A stretch of DNA of 20,280 nucleotides from an uncultured Cloacibacillus sp. (GTDB lineage: Bacteria; Synergistota; Synergistia; Synergistales; Synergistaceae), in the NCBI GenBank assembly GCA_900545755.1, contig URAG01000038.1, positions 1 through 20,280 on the forward strand, given 5' to 3'. The notes below the pieces were generated by a model. That model searched no databases and was not told the DNA's origin. It saw only the letters and a program-made list of their open reading frames with translations. The position numbers and the translations under genes were made by a program. This document shows positions 7,901 through 15,713 of the stretch, piece after piece. Position 1 is the stretch's first letter. Each line of letters starts with the position of its first letter.

Positions 7901-8047
7901 GTGTTCTGCACGCCGGATGAAAGCTGGGAAAAGCTCTCTCTTCCGCAGCGCTGGCACAAGCGCGCCGACGGCCTCATCGGGCCCGGCGGCTTTGCGGGCA
8001 TGCGCGAATTGGCGCAAATGCTCTGCCGTAAGGACGCAGCCGCATAA
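4937..8047 (+). CDS. mfd: Transcription-repair coupling factor Mfd
   Basis: An ATP-dependent translocase that removes RNA polymerase stalled at DNA lesions and recruits UvrA. The protein is 1036 residues, somewhat shorter than the roughly 1150 of E. coli and Bacillus. Domains in order: a UvrB-like N-terminal module (about 1-230, with RGSIVDIF and YPIRVEFFDDEVEDIR); a linker domain; the CarD-like RNA-polymerase interaction domain (about 385-455, LMPGQWVVHDDYGVARY); and RecG-like helicase domains with Walker A GDVGFGKTE (538-546), DEEH (639-642), SATPIPR and the QLRGRVGR motif. A C-terminal TRCF domain (about 900-1030) follows. The start lies inside pth (14-nt overlap) with a weak Shine-Dalgarno, and the conserved N-terminal module supports it. 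The length deficit seems spread over the N-terminal half, with no frameshift seen. Confidence 0.97.
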   Translation: MPENKSPYAGSSLAALDDRLWYRNSGVHLASKGAMRPWVCRGIDFPLLALLPDARQVRDFAADADELGVLGRVKVLPELPMSEDETRNDAQKMARGDVLEDFKYRGGVLAATPSSLMSPFSTGGDFRELEVGKEAGRDRLADWLAQKGYERSELVWTPGQFAVRGSIVDIFSPSDMYPIRVEFFDDEVEDIRYYVPDTQKSLKNIKKCLIQSLVAKGDNVLENYYPNDMRVLFFDPHGLDMTAENSVWLWNNLDRDRKDAVPWERWEKICSGLASYRRLRILPDVKNCAARMSVSQFPNFRGKLREVESYCLSLINDGYKIKVVSETERNLQWAAVNNFEANRGVLSEGFIDSESRVAVITDLELSGITVARRRIENHAPADWGSGLMPGQWVVHDDYGVARYLGAERVKTSDGEQEYLVLQFAEERRLLIPVMQFHKIAPWAPLPGQEPAADRLKGSLWKKSAARAREMAEKAASELIKIYAEREVSKGFAFPENRELMRELEESFPYKETADQLRAIDEVEADMERPVPMDRLVVGDVGFGKTEVAIRAAGKAAFAGKQTAIMVPTTLLANQHYESFSARFAETGVRVETISRFVPPTRQRKILADLAEGKVDIIIGTHRLLTGDVKFKDLGLVIVDEEHRFGVMHKDHMKKAFPGVDMLMLSATPIPRSLSLSMSGLRDMSVLQTPPQRRLPVITVVRPFSEELLKNAVLREKNRGGQIFFVHNRISDIEERAVMLKRLFPKLKIAVAHSKTPEAALEKIMSEFAAGATDILVCTTIVESGLDIPAANTLIVDDAQELGLAQMYQLRGRVGRREEQAYAFLFYPNDVRISVESSERLEAIAELDELGAGYQLAQRDLQIRGGGDLVGISQHGNSTKIGYQRYCDLLAEEIAKIKGTYRPQIELEVGFPVSIPASYLPQENLRVTLYRRMLKAESAGEVHALRDESADRFGKLPPEVEFLFDAAAVRNAAYRFGITKVLAGRYELIVFCTPDESWEKLSLPQRWHKRADGLIGPGGFAGMRELAQMLCRKDAAA

Positions 8048-8083
8048 TAAATGATAAAATATAGCCGAATTGGGGGAATGAGC

Positions 8084-8887
8084 GTGACGCAGAACGAAAC
8101 CGCTATAGCGGAAAAATTTGTAAAACTGGTAAACGTCATGAAGAAGCTCCGTGAGCCCGACGGCTGCCCGTGGGACAGGGAGCAGACTTATATGTCGCTG
8201 CGGCGTTACATAGTCGAGGAAGGCTACGAGCTGATACAGGCGATAGAGGACGGCAACGTACCGAACATGTGCGAGGAGTGCGGCGATCTCATGCTTCAAG
8301 TCGTCTTCGTCTCCTGCATGGCGGAGGAACGCGGCGACTTCACCGTCTGCGATGTGCTCGACGGCCTTACGAACAAGCTGATACGCCGCCACCCGCACGT
8401 CTTCGGGGAGGTGCACGTCAATAATTCAGACGACGTGCTTAAGAACTGGGAGCAGATAAAATCGGCTGAGCGCAAGGGCAAGGAAGAGGATTCGTCATAC
8501 ATGGCTGGAATCCCGCGCGGAATGCCCGCGCTGCTGCGCGCCTACCGCATACAGGAGCGCGCTGCGAAGCCCGGCTTCGACTGGCCCAAGGGCGATTGTT
8601 CGCCCGTGATGGCCAAGGTCGAGGAGGAAGTAGCGGAGCTCAGGGAAGCGGCTGCGTCGCGAGACAAGGCTAAAATCGAAGAAGAGCTCGGCGACCTGCT
8701 TTTCGCCTCGGTGGACCTCTCGCGCCACCTAGGCACAGACCCGGAAATAGCGCTGCACCGCGCCTGCGAAAAATTTGCGGCGCGTTTCAGAAAAGTTGAA
8801 AAATCAGTAGAAGAATCGGGCCGTCCGTGGAAAGACTTCACTCTCGACGAACTCGAGGAATTCTGGCAGAAAGCGAAAAATCAATAA
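8084..8887 (+). CDS. mazG: Nucleoside triphosphate pyrophosphohydrolase MazG
   Basis: Hydrolyses (d)NTPs to NMPs and pyrophosphate, which cleans or tunes the nucleotide pool. It carries two tandem MazG domains. The first starts with LREPDGCPWDREQT and has the metal motif EEGYE ... CEECGD. The second has EEEVAEL ... IEEELGDLLFASVDLSRHL. Both therefore keep the EExxE plus ExxD pattern. The sequence between them (VFGE, NWEQIKSAERKGK, GIPRGMPALLRAYRIQERAAKPGFDW) is typical of full-length MazG. Start choice is open: GTG 8084 (267 aa) has GGGGGA exactly 6 nt upstream. ATG 8078 is too close to that site, and ATG 8051 (278 aa) has no visible site. It begins just after the mfd stop. Bacillus YabN, at the same locus, carries an extra methylase domain that is absent here. 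Confidence 0.93.
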   Translation: MTQNETAIAEKFVKLVNVMKKLREPDGCPWDREQTYMSLRRYIVEEGYELIQAIEDGNVPNMCEECGDLMLQVVFVSCMAEERGDFTVCDVLDGLTNKLIRRHPHVFGEVHVNNSDDVLKNWEQIKSAERKGKEEDSSYMAGIPRGMPALLRAYRIQERAAKPGFDWPKGDCSPVMAKVEEEVAELREAAASRDKAKIEEELGDLLFASVDLSRHLGTDPEIALHRACEKFAARFRKVEKSVEESGRPWKDFTLDELEEFWQKAKNQ

Positions 8888-8906
8888 AACCATTGGAGGA
8901 ATAGCA

Positions 8907-9140
8907 ATGACCACAGAAGAAAAAATCAAAGACGTACTCGTCAACAAAGTTTCCCCAGCGCTTCAGATGCATGGCGGCGACTGCTCGTTCGTGAAATACG
9001 ACGAGCCGACAGGAACTCTTTACGTAGCCATGCAGGGCGCATGCGGCACCTGTCCGTTCGCTCTTGAGACGCTGCGCATGACCGTCGAACAGGCGGTCAT
9101 CGCCGAGGTGCCCGAGGTCAAGGCGGTAGAAAGGGCGTAG
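8907..9140 (+). CDS. NifU-like C-terminal domain (Nfu-type) Fe-S protein
   Basis: A 77-residue stand-alone Nfu domain, the size of the small NifU C-terminal-type proteins that hold or transfer iron-sulfur clusters. The signature is present: a helical N-terminus, LQMHGGDCSFVKYD, then GACGTCP with the cluster-binding C46 and C49, followed by a helix and VPEVKAV at the end. C26 is an additional cysteine. The ribosome site (TTGGAGGAATAGCA) is good. It sits 19 nt after mazG and 14 nt before phoH. This position is not part of the Bacillus order, so it may be a lineage-specific insertion at the junction of two conserved blocks. The partner apoproteins are unknown. Confidence 0.9.
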   Translation: MTTEEKIKDVLVNKVSPALQMHGGDCSFVKYDEPTGTLYVAMQGACGTCPFALETLRMTVEQAVIAEVPEVKAVERA

Positions 9141-9154
9141 GCTCCGCGTCTATA

Positions 9155-10162
9155 ATGAAAGAAACGAGCCGGGAACCGGAGACGCTTCTTTCCTCAACGG
9201 ACGCCTCCGTCGTCCGGTTGCTCGCCGAGCATGAAGAAATACTGCGCCTCGTTGAACAGATCTTTCCAGTGAAGGTCTACGCGAGGGGCAGTTCTCTTTC
9301 CATCAAGGGAGACGACGAGCGGCTGGTCGAAAAAATCGAAAATCTGTTGGTCCAGTACGCGGAGCTCTCGCTGTCCGGGCATAAATTCAACAGCGCCGAA
9401 ATCCGCTACGGACTGCACAGCATAGAGCGCGGTGAAACGGTCAACCTACGCTCTCTTTATAACGACGTCGTCTGTATAAGCAATAGGGGCAAGGCGATAC
9501 GTCCCTATACAAACGGCCAGAAAGACTACGTGCGCGCGATACGCGAGAACGACATAACCTTCGGCATAGGCCCTGCGGGCACGGGCAAGACATACCTCGC
9601 TGCCGCGCAGGCCGTCGCATATCTCAAATCCGCAAAGGTAAGCCGCATCATCCTCGTGCGCCCCGTCGTCGAGGCGGGCGAGAGGCTCGGCTACCTTCCT
9701 GGCGACATGAACGAAAAAGTTGCACCGTACCTGCGTCCGCTTTACGACGCCTTTTACGAGCTTCTCCCTGCGGAGAAATTCGACCGCTACTTCGAGAAGG
9801 GCGTCATCGAGCTCGCGCCGCTCGCCTACATGCGCGGGCGCACGCTTAACGACAGCTTCATAATCCTGGACGAAGCGCAGAACACGACGCCGGAGCAGAT
9901 GAAGATGTTCCTGACGCGCCTCGGCTTCGGCTCGAAGGCCGTAGTCACGGGCGACATAACTCAGGTGGACCTGCCCGGCTCGAAGGAGTCTGGACTGAAG
10001 GTAGTGCGCGATATCCTGAAAGACATCCCAGGGGTAGCATTTATCAACCTCGACGACGGAGACGTCGTGCGTCACGAGATAGTGCAGAAAATAGTGAGGG
10101 CGTACGAAGACTATGACAGACGGAGAAGAGAAGAAAAACAGTCTGCTGCTGGACAGCTTTAG
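9155..10162 (+). CDS. phoH: PhoH-family ATPase
   Basis: A 335-residue P-loop protein of the PhoH/YbeZ family. These are commonly linked to YbeY in rRNA maturation and RNA metabolism; their exact biochemistry is less settled. An N-terminal KH-like segment (about 35-80) precedes the ATPase domain. Walker A is GPAGTGKT (139-146). LVRPVVEAGERLGYLPGD (167-184) is a strong family signature. Walker B is FIILDEAQN with D239-E240, followed by the sensor-like VVTGDITQVDLP. The start ATG is 14 nt after the NifU-like stop with only a weak ribosome site. The last 50 nt overlap the next gene. Proximity to ybeY and era fits a ribosome-biogenesis role. Confidence 0.95.
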   Translation: MKETSREPETLLSSTDASVVRLLAEHEEILRLVEQIFPVKVYARGSSLSIKGDDERLVEKIENLLVQYAELSLSGHKFNSAEIRYGLHSIERGETVNLRSLYNDVVCISNRGKAIRPYTNGQKDYVRAIRENDITFGIGPAGTGKTYLAAAQAVAYLKSAKVSRIILVRPVVEAGERLGYLPGDMNEKVAPYLRPLYDAFYELLPAEKFDRYFEKGVIELAPLAYMRGRTLNDSFIILDEAQNTTPEQMKMFLTRLGFGSKAVVTGDITQVDLPGSKESGLKVVRDILKDIPGVAFINLDDGDVVRHEIVQKIVRAYEDYDRRRREEKQSAAGQL

Positions 10163-12236
10163 AGACGTTCTCAGCCGTTTCGCCTACAGGCCAGAGAACC
10201 GCCAGTACATTATATTCCGCGCCATACTTCTTTGCGTCGCCGCACTGCTTGTCGGCTTCAACTGGTATCTGTTCGAACGCAAGGAAAATTATCAGATAGG
10301 GCTTCCGGCGCAGAAAACCTACTTTGCGCTTACATCGGCGCGCTACGAGGACAAAGCGGCTACGCTTGAGCTGCGACAGCGCGCCACTTCTCGAATAATC
10401 GCCGTAATGGTGCAGGACGAGAAGGTAGCCGCAGAAGTGTCGCGCCGCATCGAGCTGCTGAATGACGGACGGCTGACCGAGCTGTTCAACGCGCCGCTGC
10501 TTGGTATCTACAACAAGCAGAGCGCCGCGTCTCAGAAGGCTATAAGCGAAGCCGTCGTCTCAATAGGGCCTAAGGTGCTCAATGAGTCGGCAGACCGCGA
10601 ACAGCAGACTTCACTTATATGGAAATACCTCAAGGAAACCGCGCTCACGCAGTCGGAACGCAACGTCGCTTTCCAGATGCTTGACGTAATCATGAACCCG
10701 TCGCTGCAGTCAGACAGCGAAATGCTGATGAAGCTTAAGGACGACGTGGCTGCGCAGATACCCGCGGTTATCAAGGAGATACGCCCAGGCTCTGTACTTG
10801 TGCAGAAGGGCGAGGTCGTGACGCCGTCGACGGCGCGCCTGCTCGCCTCGCAGGGCTACCCCGACGCGGACTTTCCGTGGCGCCACCTGATATTCGTGCT
10901 CGGCGCGATAGTTGTATGGAGCTTCTGGCCCGTATGGATATCCACTGGGCTCAAGGAGAAGCTGTCGATGCGCGAGTGGATATATATCGCTGTCGTGATC
11001 TCAGTCGTATGGACGCTCGAGGTCGTATTCGCTCGCCTCGGAGGCTACTCGATGGCCGTGCTAGGCCTCACAGGCTGGCTTTGCCTCACGATGCCGGTGT
11101 CCCTGTCGTTCCACGTGATATTCGGTGGCGGCCTCATAAGCGTCATAATAGGCTACGGGACGAACCCAGGTATAGTCTGTCTCGGCTGTATCCTCTCAGC
11201 TTTCGCGGGCGGTGTCGGGCGCATAATGTTTCTGAACCCTCCTAACCACCGCATAACGATATGGCGAAACCTATTCCTTCTCGGGATTGCGCTCGGCGCC
11301 GTCTCGGTCTGCGTCTATTGGGGACTCGACCTCTATTTCGACCGCAACATAGCGTTTGGAACGGTGCTCTTCAGCGCAGTGTGGGCTACCATCGTCGTCG
11401 CTCTACTTCCGCTATGGGAGAACATTTTCGACGTAATTTCTCCGCTGCGGCTGCTTGAGCTGAGCCATCCGTCTCAGCCGCTCATCAAGCGTCTCCAGAT
11501 GGAGGCCCCGGGCACTTACAACCACGTTCTGATGGTCGGCACCCTTGCTGAAGCCGCGGCGGATAAACTGCACATGAACGGCCTTTACGTAAAGGCGGGA
11601 GCTTATTACCACGACATCGGCAAGCTCAAGAACCCGCAGTATTTCGTCGAGAACCAGCGCCCCGGCAAGAACATTCACGACAGGCTGCTGCCTGAGCTTT
11701 CCGCTAAGGTGCTCTTCTCGCACGTGTAGGACGGCCTCGACATTGCCGCGCAGACCAACCTGCCTAAGGCTTTGCGCCCATTCATACGCGAACACCACGG
11801 CACGACGATACAAAAATATTTCTACGAGAAGGCGAAAGCTCTCGGCGAGGACGTGAAGGAAGAGGACTTCCGCTATCCCGGCCCGCGGCCGCAGACGCGC
11901 GAGACGGCGCTCGTCATGCTCGCCGACTCCGTAGAAGCCGCTATCAAGGCGCGCAATAAGCCTTTTGAGAGCGACGGAGAACTGTCGGCCTTTATCAAGC
12001 AGGTCATACAGAGCAAGATAGACGCGGGGCAGATGGACGACGCAGACTTCACGCTGCGTGAGATAGCGAACATTGAAGAAGCTTTCCTAAACGTATTCCG
12101 TTCGACCTATCATTCGCGCGAAGTTAAGGACATCAATGAAATAATAAAAGAAGCGCGGCGTAAGCGCGGCAACGCCGTGGGCACCGAAACGGCGAAGGAG
12201 GAAGAGAAGAATGAAAACGACGATACACTGCGGTGA
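10113..12236 (+). pseudogene. 7TM-HD (YqfF/PgpH-type) c-di-AMP phosphodiesterase gene split by an in-frame amber codon
   Basis: Without the internal stop this frame encodes 707 residues, the normal size for YqfF/PgpH, membrane enzymes that hydrolyse c-di-AMP. Segments: a first transmembrane helix (about 32-54); an extracytoplasmic 7TMR-HDED domain (about 55-255); a cluster of transmembrane helices (about 258-436); and a cytoplasmic HD domain. HD metal ligands visible are H471, H500-D501, H522 and H537. After the stop come H561-H562 (HHGT) and D605. Codon 539, directly after SHV, is TAG where relatives, as I recall, have lysine (SHVKDG); one base change from AAG would explain it. A product ending at 11729 (538 aa) would lack the last ligands. 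The remaining 168 codons stay in frame and family-like. It starts within phoH (50-nt overlap), and its end overlaps ybeY by 26 nt. It may be a real mutation, readthrough or a base error. Confidence 0.88.
11727..11729 (+). other. Premature in-frame TAG in the PgpH-like HD domain
   Basis: The codon sits between GTG (V538) and GAC-GGC (DG) in the expected SHV-K-DG motif. The frame on either side is the same, with no indel: 11727 and the downstream HHGT codons are both in phase with the ATG at 10113. TAG is used as the normal final stop by five neighbouring genes (the Fur-family gene, glmU, rplY, the NifU-like gene and phoH), so genome-wide amber recoding is unlikely. Confidence 0.9.
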
Positions 12237-12702
12237 TTTGCGCGGCGAGGCTGAAAACGTATGGAACGCCGGAATGGCCGAACGCATTGAGAAGGTCATA
12301 TCCGACTACATCGAAGCGGAGAAGCCTCTGCCCGAAGCTGCGCAGGAGTGCGAGATATCGCTGACCTTCGCCGGGGAGGACCATATGGCTGAAATCAACA
12401 AAGAGTATCGTGATACGGAGGGGCCGACCGACGTGCTTTCATTCGCGATGTGGGAGAACGACGAAGGCGTATTCGAGCCTCCTACGGACTGGGACAGTCT
12501 TCCGCTCGGCGACATAATCGTATGCCCTGAGGCAGTCGCGAAAAACGCCGCCGAGAACGGCAAAAGCGTTGAGAGCGAAACTGTTCTCGTCATATGCCAC
12601 GGCTTCCTGCACCTCATCGGATTCGATCACGCCGAGGAGGAGGAACGCCTTGATATGTGGGCGCGGCAGGAACGCATGGTCAAGAAATTTTTCGGAGAAT
12701 AA
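12211..12702 (+). CDS. ybeY: Endoribonuclease YbeY (rRNA maturation factor)
   Basis: A zinc-dependent single-strand endoribonuclease needed for 16S rRNA 3'-end maturation and 70S quality control. The 163-residue protein shows the conserved INKEYRDTEGPTDVLSFAM segment (62-80) and the zinc motif CHGFLHLIGFDH with H130, H134 and H140. The ATG at 12211 lies inside the end of the PgpH-like frame, and its Shine-Dalgarno (AAGGAGGAAG) is embedded in that coding sequence. Translation of ybeY is therefore probably coupled to the upstream gene. The premature amber nearly 500 nt earlier could reduce ybeY expression. Nearby phoH and era are its usual functional partners. Confidence 0.96.
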   Translation: MKTTIHCGDLRGEAENVWNAGMAERIEKVISDYIEAEKPLPEAAQECEISLTFAGEDHMAEINKEYRDTEGPTDVLSFAMWENDEGVFEPPTDWDSLPLGDIIVCPEAVAKNAAENGKSVESETVLVICHGFLHLIGFDHAEEEERLDMWARQERMVKKFFGE

Positions 12703-12711
12703 GAGAATAAT

Positions 12712-13143
12712 ATGAGCGAGAAAAAAGAGGGAACTGTCCTTTCGTCTGAGACCGCAAAGATGCTGATGGCTGAGGCTGAGAAGGCGCGGCGCAGAGCCTA
12801 TGCGCCTTACTCTGGTTTTGCAGTCGGCGCGGCGCTGTTGTTCGACGACGGAAGCGTCGTCTCAGGCTGCAACGTTGAGAACGCAAGTTACAGCCTGTCG
12901 CTGTGCGCGGAGCGCAACGCTATGAGTACGGCGGTGGCGATGGGACTGACGCGCCCGGCCGCAGCCGCAGTCGCAGGGCCTGACGGAGTGTTCTGCCCGC
13001 CATGCGGAGCCTGCCGGCAGTTCCTCGCGGAGTTCAACGGCGCTATGCCCGTGATTGTCAAGGACGCGCACGGCGTCCGCGTGATCGCGCTCGACGAACT
13101 GCTTCCCTCAGGATTTTCGCTGAAAGACGGTGAACCGAAATGA
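12712..13143 (+). CDS. cdd: Cytidine deaminase
   Basis: Deaminates cytidine and deoxycytidine to uridine and deoxyuridine in pyrimidine salvage. The 143-residue length matches the homotetrameric class. The substrate and zinc motifs are complete: YAPYSGFAVGAALL (30-43), NVENASYSLSLCAERNA (54-70) with zinc ligand C65 and catalytic E67, and PCGACRQFL (97-105) with zinc ligands C98 and C101. It starts 9 nt after ybeY with a modest purine-rich ribosome site. Its stop overlaps the era start as ATGA. The Bacillus order ybeY-dgkA-cdd-era is kept except that dgkA is absent. Confidence 0.96.
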   Translation: MSEKKEGTVLSSETAKMLMAEAEKARRRAYAPYSGFAVGAALLFDDGSVVSGCNVENASYSLSLCAERNAMSTAVAMGLTRPAAAAVAGPDGVFCPPCGACRQFLAEFNGAMPVIVKDAHGVRVIALDELLPSGFSLKDGEPK

Positions 13144-14054
13144 GCTCTGAACATTACAAAAGCGGGTTTGTCGCGCTTCTAGGGCGGCCAAACGTCGGCA
13201 AGTCGTCGATAATAAACGCGCTGCTCGGCGAGAAGGTCGCGGCCGTCTCGCCGAAGCCGCAGACGACGCGCAACGCCGTCCGATGTATATACACCACGGA
13301 CAAGGAACAGATTATATTCGTGGACACGCCCGGCATCCATACGCCGAAGCACGCGCTCGGCGACTTCATGATGAAGGAGGCCGAAGAGGCCCTTATGCAG
13401 GTTGACGCTATATGCTACGTCGTCGAAGCGCAGGACAGGGCCGTGAGCGAGAAAGACCGCGTGATTTTAGAGGCGCTCGCCGGAGTCAGGCTGCCTATAG
13501 TCCTCGCGGTGAACAAGACCGACAAGCTGACGAACGCGGCGGATTACGCGAAAAGCGCGGAGGTCTACGCAAAGCACATAACGCCGGGCGCCGTCATCCC
13601 CGTCTCTGCGGCGGAGAAGCGCGGCCTCGACGATCTGGCGTCGGCTATAAGCGTGGTTCTTCCCGAGCAGCCTGCGATTTACCCAGAGGACATGCTCATG
13701 GACTCGACGGAGCGCTTCCTTGCCTCTGAGGTAATACGCGAGAAGATTTTCCGTCACACGGACGAGGAGGTGCCGCACGGAGTCGCCGTAGTCATCGACG
13801 AATTCAAAAGCCCAGACGAGTACCCGGAGCTTAAGGTCTGCACGATACGCGCGACAGTAATCGTCGACCGTCCAGGACAGAAGGGGATAATAATAGGGAA
13901 AAACGGCGCGATGCTCAAGCTGATAGGCAGCGAGGCGCGCGCCGAGCTTGAAGAGAAGTTCGGCTATAAGGTGTTCCTCCAGCTATGGGTTAAGGTGCGC
14001 CCCGGGTGGCGCAAATCGCCGGAGGAACTGCGGCGCCTTGGGTACGGCGCGTGA
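13140..14054 (+). CDS. era: GTPase Era
   Basis: A GTP-binding 30S assembly factor that binds the 3' end of 16S rRNA. The 304-residue protein has the standard two-domain layout. The G domain (about 1-175) has G1 GRPNVGKS (15-22), the Era-type QTTR (41-44), G3 DTPG (62-65), G4 NKTD (125-128) and G5-like PVSAAEKRG. The C-terminal KH domain contains GQKGIIIGKNGAMLKLIGSEAR and ends in FLQLWVKVRPGWR. The start overlaps the cdd stop as ATGA, and the stop overlaps recO as GTGA, so all three are probably coupled. Co-location with ybeY and phoH fits a ribosome-maturation module. Confidence 0.97.
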   Translation: MSSEHYKSGFVALLGRPNVGKSSIINALLGEKVAAVSPKPQTTRNAVRCIYTTDKEQIIFVDTPGIHTPKHALGDFMMKEAEEALMQVDAICYVVEAQDRAVSEKDRVILEALAGVRLPIVLAVNKTDKLTNAADYAKSAEVYAKHITPGAVIPVSAAEKRGLDDLASAISVVLPEQPAIYPEDMLMDSTERFLASEVIREKIFRHTDEEVPHGVAVVIDEFKSPDEYPELKVCTIRATVIVDRPGQKGIIIGKNGAMLKLIGSEARAELEEKFGYKVFLQLWVKVRPGWRKSPEELRRLGYGA

Positions 14055-14767
14055 TAGGCGAACGGCTTCGACAGGGATATTATCAGGCGATCGGGACCGT
14101 GCTCCTGAGGAAGGAAGCTTCCAAAGGGGGGCGGTCCCTTCTGCTATTCCTGCGCGGCTTCGGACCGTGCTGGGCGGGAGCGCCATCTGACGGCGGCAAA
14201 AACCGCTTCGGCGGCGGTGCTGAGCCGATGGTCTGGGGCTCTTTCTCACTCTATCAGAGCCCGGCGCGCCTCTATCTTCAGTCCGTCGACATAAAAGAGG
14301 ATTTTCTTTCGCTGCGCAGCTCGCCTGCGGCGCTCGCCTGCGCTGCGCGTATCTACAGGCTGACTGCTGACGAAACGCCGCACGCCTGCGAGAACGACGG
14401 CCTACTGCGCACTCTGTGGAGCGCGATGATTCAGCTTCGCGATGGAGCTCTGCCAGCCGCGGTCGAATTCCGCTACATGTGGCGGACCCTCGCCGCGATG
14501 GGTACGGCGCCGTCGCTTGAATACTGCGCCGGCTGCGGTGAAAGGCTTGCCGGCGGTGCCCTCTTCACCGGCGAAGGAATATTATGCGGACGCTGCGCGG
14601 CGCAGGCAGACGGCGCACCGCTTTCAGATCGCGAGCTGCTCATACTCCGCGCCGCTGCGACACTGCCGCACGCTAATTTCGTAGAATGGGCCGCCAAACG
14701 CCCCGCGGAAGAAATATTTGCGGCGAATATAAAAAAATTGTCGTCATATTTTAGAAATTTGCTGTAA
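14051..14767 (+). CDS. recO: DNA repair protein RecO
   Basis: A mediator that helps load RecA on SSB-coated single-stranded DNA in the RecFOR pathway. From GTG 14051 the protein has 238 residues, the usual size. An N-terminal OB-fold-like region (about 1-80) is followed by a helical domain containing a four-cysteine zinc site: C159-x2-C162 and C179-x2-C182. The GTG overlaps the era stop as GTGA; an upstream in-frame start at 14006 inside era would add 15 atypical residues and is rejected. RecO sequences diverge strongly, so the call leans on the zinc site and on the era-recO-glyQ-glyS order known from Bacillus. A 46-nt gap to glyQ follows. Confidence 0.88.
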   Translation: MIGERLRQGYYQAIGTVLLRKEASKGGRSLLLFLRGFGPCWAGAPSDGGKNRFGGGAEPMVWGSFSLYQSPARLYLQSVDIKEDFLSLRSSPAALACAARIYRLTADETPHACENDGLLRTLWSAMIQLRDGALPAAVEFRYMWRTLAAMGTAPSLEYCAGCGERLAGGALFTGEGILCGRCAAQADGAPLSDRELLILRAAATLPHANFVEWAAKRPAEEIFAANIKKLSSYFRNLL

Positions 14768-14813
14768 AATGAGTCGGTAATTAATTTGTCTGCCATAAGG
14801 GAGGTAAGAGAAG

Positions 14814-15713
14814 GTGAACTTTCAGGATCTAATTATGCGCCTGGAACATTTTTGGGCTTCTCAGGGCTGCGTAATACAGCAGCCTTACGATTTGGAGGTA
14901 GGCGCCGGTACCATGAATCCGGCCACGACTCTGAGAGTCCTCGGTCCGGAGCCGTGGCGTGTCGCTTACGTCGAACCGTCGAGAAGACCGACCGACGGGC
15001 GCTACGGTGAGAACCCGAACCGCCTTCAGCATTATTACCAGTATCAGGTTATCATCCAGCCGGCTCCCGACAACATTCAAGAGCTCTACATCGAGAGCCT
15101 CAAATGCCTCGGCATCGACCCCTCCGAACATGACATCCGCTTCGTCGAAGACGACTGGGAGAACCCGACCACCGGAGCCTGGGGGCTCGGCTGGGAGGTC
15201 TGGCTCGACGGGATGGAGATAACGCAGTTTACCTATTTCCAGCAGATGGGAGCCGTCGATATGGATGTCGTTCCCGCAGAGCTGACCTACGGGCTTGAGA
15301 GAATCACGATGTTCGTACAGAAGGTCAACAACGTCTATGACCTTCAGTGGGTCGACAACGTCACCTACGGAGATGTTCACCACAAGGGCGAAGTCGAACA
15401 CTCGACTTATAACTTCGAAGTCGCCGATACGGACATGCTCTTCGAGCTTTTCAACAAATACGAAGCCGAGTCAAAAAGAGTGCTTGAGGCAGGGCTTGTG
15501 CTCCCCGCCTATGACTATGTGTTAAAGTGCTCGCATTCGTTCAATCTGCTCGACGCGCGCAACGCGATCAGCGTCACGGAGCGCACGAGCTACATCAGCC
15601 GCGTCCGCGCCCTAGCGAGCGCCTGCTGCCACGCCTATCTTAAACAACGCGAAGAAATGGGCTATCCGCTGATGCATAAATTCGATAAATTTATAAAAGG
15701 AGGCGCACGGTAA
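14814..15713 (+). CDS. glyQ: Glycyl-tRNA synthetase alpha subunit
   Basis: The catalytic subunit of the bacterial alpha2-beta2 glycyl-tRNA synthetase, charging tRNA-Gly in the cytosol. The 299-residue protein begins with the very conserved [17 protein letters not shown] stretch, followed by [57 protein letters not shown] and the class II segment YGLERITMF. The start is GTG with a strong GGGAGGT 10 nt upstream; translation reads MNFQDL. It lies 46 nt after recO in an AT-rich gap without a clear promoter. Its stop overlaps the glyS start (TAATG), keeping the two subunits in step. Confidence 0.97.
   Translation: MNFQDLIMRLEHFWASQGCVIQQPYDLEVGAGTMNPATTLRVLGPEPWRVAYVEPSRRPTDGRYGENPNRLQHYYQYQVIIQPAPDNIQELYIESLKCLGIDPSEHDIRFVEDDWENPTTGAWGLGWEVWLDGMEITQFTYFQQMGAVDMDVVPAELTYGLERITMFVQKVNNVYDLQWVDNVTYGDVHHKGEVEHSTYNFEVADTDMLFELFNKYEAESKRVLEAGLVLPAYDYVLKCSHSFNLLDARNAISVTERTSYISRVRALASACCHAYLKQREEMGYPLMHKFDKFIKGGAR

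Noticed and set aside
11727..11729. Genome-wide reassignment of TAG (for example pyrrolysine or code change)
   Set aside because: At least five genes in this window end normally at TAG exactly where their families end, so TAG acts as a stop here.
11772..12236. The C-terminal part of the PgpH-like gene as an independent gene
   Set aside because: It continues the same frame and the same HD domain mid-motif (just before HHGT), and its apparent start is a TTG inside conserved sequence. It is a fragment, although internal re-initiation cannot be excluded.
14768..14813. A promoter before glyQ (TTGTCG at 14738 with TAAAAT at 14765)
   Set aside because: The 21-bp spacer is too long and the hexamers are weak; read-through from recO is simpler.
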